16,983 bases of DNA, from contig DAOVDP010000008.1 of NCBI GenBank assembly GCA_030669445.1, positions 1 to 16,983 of the forward strand, in the 5' to 3' direction. The notes beneath the pieces are model-generated. The model had not been told where the DNA came from, ran no database searches, and saw nothing but the letters and a program-made list of their open reading frames with translations. Both the position numbers and the translations under genes were made by a program. Of this stretch, positions 7,940 through 14,770 are shown piece after piece (within the stretch, counting starts at the first letter, position 1; each line of letters starts with the position of its first letter). The stretch comes from Candidatus Latescibacterota bacterium (GTDB lineage Bacteria; Latescibacterota; MVCY01).

Positions 7940-9094
7940 ATGAATAAGATTCTGGCTTTTTTCTTTTTACTTTCCATTCCACTGTTCTTGTGCTCTTGTG
8001 CCAAACAGGGTTTTCCCCCTGGTGGGCCGGTCGATAAAACTCCACCTGAAGTGGTATCTACCTCTCCGCTCTGTAACTTCACTGGGGTGAGTCCGGAAAC
8101 TCAAATAGAGGTTACCTTCAGCAAGAGGATGGAGCGGGAGTCGGTTCAAAAAGCAGTCTACATATCTCCGGTTTTGGAAAGACCGCCAGAGTTGAGCTGG
8201 AAAGGCAGGACACTGTTCATAAAATCCCTACAGAGATTCTCTACCGACCGAACCTATGTGGTGACCATTGGGACCGGCGCTCAGGACCAACAAGGCAATC
8301 CATTGGCCAAGCCCTACAGCTTTGCCTTCTCCACCGGCAGTCGGATGGACCTCGGGGAAATCAGCGGGAAAGTGACGACTCCTGCTGGGCCCCAGGCGAG
8401 GGCCTTTGTGTGGGCATACAGATTAGAGCCGGGAAAAGAGCCTGACCCAGGCAAGGGGAATCCCGACTACATAACTGAAACTGACGGTGAGGGGGATTAC
8501 TTTCTTCGCTTTCTCTCCCCTGGAGTCTACCGGGTCTTTGCTTTTCTGGACAAAGACGGGGACAGAAAATACGCTCCAGAGCAAGAACCTCTGGCTGTGC
8601 CTCCTACAGATGCAACTCTAAGCGACTCGGCAGACTCCGTTCCAATGACCGACCTTTTCCCGGTGGTGCGAGACACTACCCGGCCGCAACTGCCTGCAGT
8701 GGAAATACCCGACCAGATTCATCTGGAGGTGCCCCCCTCAGACAGCCTCTCCAATTCTTGGCTCACTACGGCGAGGAAAGACAGTTTAGGCTTTGTCGCC
8801 GGAGAGGTGGACGCTGAGGTGCTTGACCCCGAAGCTGAGATCTACCTTAGGTTTCACAAGACCGATGGGGCAGCAGAGTATCGGTTCAAAGCCCCCAGAG
8901 AAGGGAAATATTTGACCGGTGGGGTATTACCGGGAACTTATTTCATCTGGACCTTCTGGGACAAAAATGGGAATGGCAAGCAAGACTATGGCAGGCCCTG
9001 GCCTTATCAGCCTGCTGAGCCGGTCATCAGCTTTCCCGGCACAGTTGGGGTGCGCTCCCGCTGGACAACGGAGAAAGTAGATTTGAAGTTTTGA
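7940..9094 (+). CDS. Lipoprotein with N-terminal bacterial Ig-like (Big_5) domain, 384 aa
   Basis: The N-terminus has a signal with lysine at position 3, a phenylalanine/leucine core and a lipobox LCSC, giving lipidated Cys20. Residues ~32-133 (DKTPPEVVSTSP start, YSFAFSTG end) look like an SbsA-type Ig-like domain. Two further beta-rich units follow: ISGKV...GVYRVFAFLDKDGDRK (141-210) and VAGEV...GTYFIWTFWDKNGNGK (286-347). Each ends in an Asp-rich loop (D204-K210, D341-D349) that resembles calcium-binding DxDxDG loops. Related lipoproteins, often with a PPGGPxDxTPP start, are common in the FCB group. The role is unknown, presumably surface or periplasmic. The start ATG 7940 has a weak GAGAG upstream. 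The gene is flanked on both sides by palindromic repeats and has no clear operon partner. Confidence 0.8.
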   Translation: MNKILAFFFLLSIPLFLCSCAKQGFPPGGPVDKTPPEVVSTSPLCNFTGVSPETQIEVTFSKRMERESVQKAVYISPVLERPPELSWKGRTLFIKSLQRFSTDRTYVVTIGTGAQDQQGNPLAKPYSFAFSTGSRMDLGEISGKVTTPAGPQARAFVWAYRLEPGKEPDPGKGNPDYITETDGEGDYFLRFLSPGVYRVFAFLDKDGDRKYAPEQEPLAVPPTDATLSDSADSVPMTDLFPVVRDTTRPQLPAVEIPDQIHLEVPPSDSLSNSWLTTARKDSLGFVAGEVDAEVLDPEAEIYLRFHKTDGAAEYRFKAPREGKYLTGGVLPGTYFIWTFWDKNGNGKQDYGRPWPYQPAEPVISFPGTVGVRSRWTTEKVDLKF

Positions 9095-9104
9095 GATCCT
9101 CTAG

Positions 9105-10781
<1,677 letters not shown>

Positions 10782-10833
10782 ACAAGGGGAAATCGAACAC
10801 TGAAAAACACCGAAAGGGCACTGAATATTATTT

Positions 10834-10862
10834 GGTTACTGGTGATCGGTGAACCAGTCACC
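10834..10862. repeat. Imperfect hairpin of GGTTACTGGTGATC type
   Basis: GGTTACTGGT (10834-10843) pairs with ACCAGTCACC (10853-10862) at 9 of 10 positions around a 9-nt loop. The flanking sequence (AACACTGAAAAACACCGAA at 10797-10815) also looks like intergenic repeat sequence. There is no T-run after the stem, so it is not a typical terminator for guaB, although it may end or stabilise that transcript. Confidence 0.4.
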
Positions 10863-10904
10863 AATTCTCATTCGTTGTTTCACGAATCTGGGTTAAAAAA
10901 AGAC

Positions 10905-10933
10905 TTGACAACCCAGAACAATCCGAGTATACT
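10905..10933 (+). promoter_or_regulatory. Strong sigma-70-type promoter of the lipid locus
   Basis: TTGACA (10905-10910), a 17-bp spacer and TATACT (10928-10933) form a near-consensus promoter. The start point would fall near 10940, inside the palindrome that overlaps the -10 box. The first gene downstream begins at 11059, leaving a leader of roughly 115-120 nt. Confidence 0.8.
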
Positions 10934-10979
10934 GTGCAGTGCACAATAAAAAATTTTTGTCTATTTTATTATGCAGTGC
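10933..10979. promoter_or_regulatory. Operator-like palindrome and 16-bp inverted repeat over the start site
   Basis: TGTGC-AGT-GCACA (10933-10945) is a short palindrome touching the -10 box. A larger inverted repeat pairs 10936-10951 (GCAGTGCACAATAAAA) with 10964-10979 (TTTTATTATGCAGTGC) at 14 of 16 positions, around a 12-nt AT-rich loop. TGCAGTGC therefore occurs twice, 37 bp apart. The position over and just after the start point suits a repressor operator. The RNA could alternatively fold as a leader hairpin. The regulator is unknown. Confidence 0.5.
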
Positions 10980-11046
10980 GTAAAAACAAAAGTCCGGCTG
11001 AATGGGGACATGATAAACCTGACGCGGCTTAGCGGTCTTGAGCAAA

Positions 11047-11055
11047 GAAGGGGGG
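11047..11055 (+). promoter_or_regulatory. Ribosome binding site fixing the start at 11059
   Basis: GAAGGGGGG lies just upstream of ATG 11059, with the AAGG core 7 nt from it. A TTG seven codons earlier (11038) lies upstream of this site and would place it inside the gene, so the ATG is preferred. Confidence 0.7.
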
Positions 11056-11058
11056 TTT

Positions 11059-11667
11059 ATGACTTTATTGGGCGAGATAGGCCGTAAACTGATTCATCTC
11101 TCTTCTCTGGCCATTCCCATTGGCTATTTATTTCTGCCCCGGGATTTCGTCTTGAGGGTAATTATCCCTATAGCGGCTGGATCCTTGATATTAGACCTGG
11201 CACGCCTGCGAAACCGACTGCTGGGCAAGACATTCCTCAAAGTCTCTAAGCCCTTGCTGAAAAAGGATGAACGGGCCAGGCTAACCGGCTCCACTTATCT
11301 GCTTCTGGCCTCGGTAGTCTGTGTATTCTTTTTTCCCAGACCGATTGCCATTGCCGTACTTCTGTTCCTGGCCCTGGGAGACCCGGTGGCTTCTTTTGTA
11401 GGTAAAAGAGTTGGCAGAACCCACATCGGCAAAAAAACCCTGGAGGGCTCACTGGCCTGCCTGGGCACTTGCCTGGCGGTGGGATTTATCATTTCTCTCC
11501 TGCCTGTTTTCTTGCCCAGTCTATCAAATTTCCACTTGCGACCAGAGATAATATTCACTGGGGCCTTGACAGCCACTGTCGTTGAACTCCTTCCACTTCC
11601 CTTAGACGATAATGCGCTTATTCCCATGCTTTCAGGAGCTGCTATGCAAGTCGCGGTTCTTATGTGA
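11059..11667 (+). CDS. Dolichol/polyprenol/phytol-kinase-like integral membrane protein, 202 aa
   Basis: This is a polytopic membrane protein resembling the SEC59/DGK1/VTE5 group, whose characterised members use CTP to phosphorylate lipid alcohols (dolichol, diacylglycerol, phytol), and related CDP-alcohol-forming enzymes. Seen here are the N-terminal GRKLIHL motif (Arg9, Lys10, His13), a cytosolic stretch rich in Lys/Arg (52-74), GDPVASFVGKRVGR (107-120), KTLEGS (126-131), and the VELLPLPLDDNALIPMLSGA block (175-194) with Glu176 and Asp183-Asp184-Asn185. These are the conserved nucleotide-site positions of the family. The substrate in bacteria is usually unknown; a lipid alcohol is likely. 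It is the first gene after the promoter at 10905, and 99 bp before the glycosyltransferase. It was probably expressed together with the lipid genes that follow. Confidence 0.78.
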   Translation: MTLLGEIGRKLIHLSSLAIPIGYLFLPRDFVLRVIIPIAAGSLILDLARLRNRLLGKTFLKVSKPLLKKDERARLTGSTYLLLASVVCVFFFPRPIAIAVLLFLALGDPVASFVGKRVGRTHIGKKTLEGSLACLGTCLAVGFIISLLPVFLPSLSNFHLRPEIIFTGALTATVVELLPLPLDDNALIPMLSGAAMQVAVLM

Positions 11668-11679
11668 GGTAAGAACATT

Positions 11680-11695
11680 TTCGATCAGGATCGAA
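11680..11695. other. Small hairpin in the 99-bp gap before the glycosyltransferase
   Basis: TTCGAT and ATCGAA flank the loop CAGG, giving a 6-bp perfect stem just after the membrane protein gene. There is no T-run, so full termination is unlikely. It could serve as an RNA-stability or processing site. Confidence 0.35.
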
Positions 11696-11766
11696 CCTTA
11701 AGGCTATTTCGCTTTTCAGTGCAGTATTGGTTCTCATAATGTTTTGCCACTTTTAAAGAGGCAAGG

Positions 11767-12954
11767 ATGAACATCGCCATTTTCACAGACACTTTTACAC
11801 CCCAAATAAACGGCATTGTCACCTCCATAAATATCTTCAGAAAAGAACTGACTAATATGGGGCACAATGTCTATGTGGTCGCGCCGAAGGTTAATGGGTA
11901 CTGCGATAAAACAGACGATATTTTCAGATATTTCTCCATGTCCTATATGTTTCAGCCGCAATATAAGATCGCTTTCCCCTATTCACTGACGGCAGCTAAA
12001 TTGTCGGATTTGAAGTTGGATATCATTCACGCTCAAACCCCATTCTCAATGGGCCTATTAGCGCTCTATCTGGCCAAGAAAAATCGAGTGCCTCTTGTTT
12101 ATACCCACCACACGTTCTTTAATGGATATGTACACTACATCCCACTGAATCGGAAACTGCTACAAAAATTGTCAGTGCTCGGGAGCAGAACTTACTGCAA
12201 TCACTGCACATTGGTAGTAACTCCCTCACAACCTATTAAGGGGCTTCTTGTAGAATATGGAGTCACGGAGAAAATCGTCGTATTGCCCACGGGTATAGAC
12301 TTAGAATCCTTTACCAACAATAACCTGAATAATAATACCCGACAGAGGTATGGAATATCTAAATCGACCAAATTACTTCTATCTACTGGGCGAATAGGTG
12401 AGGAAAAGAACTTAGATTTCTTGCTTAAATCCTTTCGGATAGTTGCAAACAGGATTTCGGATGTCCACCTGATGCTCGTCGGAGACGGCCCCCTGAAGTA
12501 CGAGCTGATCGCTCTGGCCAAGGAGTTGGACATTGCCCCCAAATTGACTTTTGCCGGTTATTTGCCACGCAGTGAGGTCATTGACTGTTGTGCTTCAGCA
12601 GATCTGTTTGTCTTCAGTTCTATGACAGAAACTCAAGGATTAGTGCTTCTTGAAGCAATGGCGGCCGGGACGCCGGTGGTGGCCGTTGATGCCCTGGGAG
12701 TTTCTGCCTCGGTTAAGAACAGTGAGGGAGGCTATCTATGCGAGCCTTCAGTAGAAACGTTTGCTGATAAGGTATGTAAGCTACTGACTAATGATTCTTT
12801 AAGAAAGGAAAAGGCGGCACAGGCAAGACTAAGGGCTGAGGAGTTATCCTCTGTCAGAATGGCTAAAAGACTTGTTGATTGTTATTCTGAAGCACAGGAT
12901 CTGTTTAAATCTAAAGTAAATGCGATTTCTGACCAAGATTATGAAAAAGATTAA
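11767..12954 (+). CDS. GT4-family glycosyltransferase, diacylglycerol-glucosyltransferase-like, 395 aa
   Basis: This is a GT-B fold retaining glycosyltransferase of family GT4. The N-terminal FTDTFTPQINGIVTSI strand-loop, the THHTFFNGYVHYIP segment (113-126) and HAQTPFSMG are close in pattern to bacterial 1,2-diacylglycerol 3-glucosyltransferases and related PimB/MgtA-type lipid mannosyltransferases. The C-terminal domain has STGRIGEEKNLDFLL, LVGDGPLKYEL and the donor-binding E-x7-E motif (Glu288 and Glu296, in TETQGLVLLEAMAAGTPVV). Length is normal. The start ATG 11767 follows AAAGAGG at 11755-11761. The likely acceptor is a membrane lipid, which fits the neighbouring acyltransferases and lipid-kinase-like gene. 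The sugar and exact acceptor are not determinable from sequence. Function at family level is firm; lipid specificity is moderate. Confidence 0.85.
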   Translation: MNIAIFTDTFTPQINGIVTSINIFRKELTNMGHNVYVVAPKVNGYCDKTDDIFRYFSMSYMFQPQYKIAFPYSLTAAKLSDLKLDIIHAQTPFSMGLLALYLAKKNRVPLVYTHHTFFNGYVHYIPLNRKLLQKLSVLGSRTYCNHCTLVVTPSQPIKGLLVEYGVTEKIVVLPTGIDLESFTNNNLNNNTRQRYGISKSTKLLLSTGRIGEEKNLDFLLKSFRIVANRISDVHLMLVGDGPLKYELIALAKELDIAPKLTFAGYLPRSEVIDCCASADLFVFSSMTETQGLVLLEAMAAGTPVVAVDALGVSASVKNSEGGYLCEPSVETFADKVCKLLTNDSLRKEKAAQARLRAEELSSVRMAKRLVDCYSEAQDLFKSKVNAISDQDYEKD

Positions 12955-13012
12955 AATGTGGGAGATGCGGTGAAGGCTGTATAGGAGCAGATAAAAAACA
13001 AGGGATAATCTA

Positions 13013-13244
13013 TTGGAACCAAAATTCAAGTCAGTAGGAATAGTAGGCACAGGTTTTTATGTTCCAGAAAAGGTTTTAACTAATTTTTGTTAATGTGGAC
13101 AGATACGGTAATACTTCAGCGGTTTCTATTCCCATAGCCCTAAGTGAAGCAGTAGAACAGAAAAGGATAAGAAAAGGCGATATTGTTGTTCTGGTTGCCT
13201 TTGGCACAGGCTCAGCTTGAGGAGACTGTGTGATCAGGTGGTAA
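13013..13244 (+). pseudogene. Remnant of a FabH-type 3-oxoacyl-ACP synthase III, internally deleted
   Basis: The two ends of a KAS III gene survive without the middle. From 13013 one frame reads [21 protein letters not shown], the usual N-terminus, and stops at TAA 13091. From about 13086 another frame reads [20 protein letters not shown], then [15 protein letters not shown], a TGA at 13218-13220, and GDCVIRW before TAA 13242. This is the standard C-terminus, including the YGNTSA catalytic-Asn motif. In family members a Trp normally sits where the TGA is (FGxGxxWG), so this looks like TGG to TGA. About 230 residues, including the catalytic Cys and His, are gone, and the pieces are in different frames. 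It is clearly non-functional as a synthase. Its stop lies 4 bp before the next gene, as expected for an old operon member. Confidence 0.85.
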
Positions 13245-13248
13245 GGAA

Positions 13249-13872
13249 ATGATTTATTGGATCATAAGATATATCACAAAAACATTTCTATCATTCTACA
13301 ACCGACTTTCTATTGAGGGAAATGAAAACATTGATAATAAAAAGCGATATATTTTTGCAGCAAATCACTTCAGTTTTTTAGATTTATTTATAATGATTGC
13401 TATTGTAAAGAATGTCCCAATAGTGGGATTCAAATCAGATTATTTTAATAAAGCAGTTTTGCGGCTACTTTTATCTCTTGTTAATGGTATTCCATTAAAG
13501 AGTAATGCCTTATGCAAGGATTCGATTAAACTTATTATAAGAGAAATTACCGAAGGGAAGAGTTTGATAATGTCGCCAGCGGGTAAAATCAGTAAGAATG
13601 GAAAATTACAAGAGTTCAAAGACGGTGTAAGTTTCATAGCGTTTAAGACAAAAACACCGGTAGTGCCGGTTGCTATCTTTAATTCGAATAAGGCATTACC
13701 TTATGGTAAAATTATTCCTCGCCCTTACAAAATATGGGTAAAAATAGGAAATCCAGTTATAACAGAATCTTTTGATTTTAATAGAGAAAGAATTAAAGGA
13801 TATACAGAAACGATAAGAAATGAGGTATCCTTACTATTAAACCAGGAGTACAATAATGAAAAATTATTTTGA
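13249..13872 (+). CDS. PlsC/LPLAT-family acyltransferase with degenerate second motif, 207 aa
   Basis: This protein resembles 1-acyl-glycerol-3-phosphate acyltransferases. It has an N-terminal hydrophobic/amphipathic stretch, the catalytic NHFSFLD motif (NHx4D, residues 39-45), GIPLKSN in the arginine-motif region, and VVPVAIFN (138-145). The normally conserved FPEGTRS acceptor-phosphate motif is SPAGKIS (109-115): the Glu is Ala and the Thr-Arg is Lys-Ile. Transfer chemistry may be retained, but the acceptor may not be a simple phosphate-bearing lipid. The coding sequence is much richer in A/T than the gene set before 11 kb, suggesting separate ancestry. The start ATG 13249 has AAGGA very close by (13243-13247). 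It directly follows the fabH remnant and overlaps the small frame beginning at 13856. Confidence 0.78.
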   Translation: MIYWIIRYITKTFLSFYNRLSIEGNENIDNKKRYIFAANHFSFLDLFIMIAIVKNVPIVGFKSDYFNKAVLRLLLSLVNGIPLKSNALCKDSIKLIIREITEGKSLIMSPAGKISKNGKLQEFKDGVSFIAFKTKTPVVPVAIFNSNKALPYGKIIPRPYKIWVKIGNPVITESFDFNRERIKGYTETIRNEVSLLLNQEYNNEKLF

Positions 13873-14062
13873 GGCACTGTTTAATTATGACACGTGGAAC
13901 CCGATCAATCAGATCGCTTAGAAGTTTGAGACCTTGAACGAAATCTCTCACGTGATGAGCCTCACCGACATTCTGGACATCAAGAAAATGGAAGGGGGGT
14001 TGAAAATTGACAAACTTATCCGTAAAGACAGCATTCTTCAGAATATAGAAGAACTTGAAAGG
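13856..14062 (+). pseudogene. Remnant of a second RND/MMPL transporter gene
   Basis: This frame translates to a segment that aligns without gaps to residues ~74-137 of the RND transporter at 14771. Both contain an FNY motif, and exactly 24 residues after it both read SHVMSLTDILDIK up to that point in register, followed by EGGL, a K-L-I stretch, and QN. Between FNY and this core lies an in-frame TAG at 13919-13921. An ATG at 13856 with AGGAG at 13844-13848 opens a 21-codon frame that ends at this TAG. Only about 65 residues of the original transporter (normally >700) remain, with neither membrane region. The DNA differs from the intact copy at many positions, so this is an old paralog rather than a fresh duplication. 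The downstream part reads straight into the next acyltransferase. Confidence 0.8.
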
Positions 14063-14740
14063 AGAGATAAATCTATAATTAGAGTATATGAATTTGTACA
14101 CAGATATATCTACTCCAGAATATTGATGATATTGTTCCGACCGTATTTTCGAGAGTATAGGGGTTTTGAGAATATCCCCAGGGCAAAAGGAAATATTATC
14201 TTTATCGCCAATCACAACTCCCTTCTGGACTCTTTTTTGCTTACTCCCTACCTGATCCTCAGAACCCAGAAGATCGTGTACATCTTAGGCGATAGGAGGG
14301 TATGGAAAAGCAATCCTCTCTACGGTTTCATAAGCAGGATCACAGGCAATGGCATTCTTATGGATAGGGATGATCCAGAGGATGTGAGGAGGGGGTTGCA
14401 CGATTGTATCAGAAAGTTGAGGGAAGGCGGGGTTGTGCTGATATTTCCGGAGGGGACAAGAGGTATTCCTGATAATATTGCCGAGTTTAAAAGGGGAATA
14501 TATATGATAGCATTCCGTTCCAGAGCAACTATTGTGCCGGTCTATTTGATGAATGTTGGCCTGCTTTCCTATAAGGGAAAGCGATTCCCAAGCCGCTTCA
14601 AAGCACTGTTCAAGCTATCAATAAATGTTGGCTCTGAAATTGGTTATGCTGAATACAGTCCATATAGAAAGAAGCCTGATGAGTTCTGTGAATATCTCAG
14701 AGAGAGAGTTTCCCAACTGCGTAATCGAAACATCAGGTGA
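13934..14740 (+). CDS. PlsC/LPLAT-family acyltransferase, N-terminally joined to an RND remnant, 268 aa frame
   Basis: The acyltransferase proper starts near residue 50 of this frame (VYEFVHRYIYSRILMILF) and carries intact motifs: NHNSLLD (93-99, catalytic His and Asp), FPEGTR (171-176) and TIVPVYLM. It probably acylates a lysophospholipid or related acceptor at the inner membrane. The first ~43 residues are not acyltransferase sequence but a leftover of an RND transporter, continuing in frame. Possible starts are TTG 13934, GTG 13952, ATG 13955 or ATG 13988, all inside the remnant. A good AAAGGAG at 14058-14064 sits at the junction, but the nearest in-frame codons after it are ATA and ATT (14075, 14078), not standard starts. 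So either the protein is a chimera or it uses a rare start. It ends 30 bp before the RND gene. Confidence 0.8.
   Translation: MNEISHVMSLTDILDIKKMEGGLKIDKLIRKDSILQNIEELERRDKSIIRVYEFVHRYIYSRILMILFRPYFREYRGFENIPRAKGNIIFIANHNSLLDSFLLTPYLILRTQKIVYILGDRRVWKSNPLYGFISRITGNGILMDRDDPEDVRRGLHDCIRKLREGGVVLIFPEGTRGIPDNIAEFKRGIYMIAFRSRATIVPVYLMNVGLLSYKGKRFPSRFKALFKLSINVGSEIGYAEYSPYRKKPDEFCEYLRERVSQLRNRNIR
14058..14064 (+). promoter_or_regulatory. Ribosome-binding-site-like AAAGGAG at the remnant/acyltransferase junction
   Basis: AAAGGAG occurs just where RND homology ends and acyltransferase homology begins. A start 7-13 nt later would give an ordinary PlsC N-terminus, but in frame only ATA (14075) and ATT (14078) are available. 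This may be the decayed original start region. Confidence 0.4.
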
Positions 14741-14770
14741 GATATTTTCTCTAAGAGGAGGAGGAAAAAT

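Noticed and set aside
10834-10862. Intrinsic terminator after guaB
   Set aside because: The stem has a mismatch and a 9-nt loop, and no T-run follows.
10992-11037. Known riboswitch in the leader before the lipid-kinase-like gene
   Set aside because: The two short stems do not match the conserved cores of the common riboswitch classes I could compare from memory.
10971-11087. 38-codon leader frame starting at ATG 10971
   Set aside because: It has no ribosome site, lies in the palindrome, overlaps the next gene out of frame, and its composition shows no leader-peptide pattern.
13218-13220. TGA at a Trp position as evidence of a recoded genetic code (UGA = Trp)
   Set aside because: Intact genes here (for example those ending at 810, 1708, 4965 and 6578) end in TGA at normal family lengths, and the fabH piece is already broken by a large deletion, so nonsense decay is the simpler reading.
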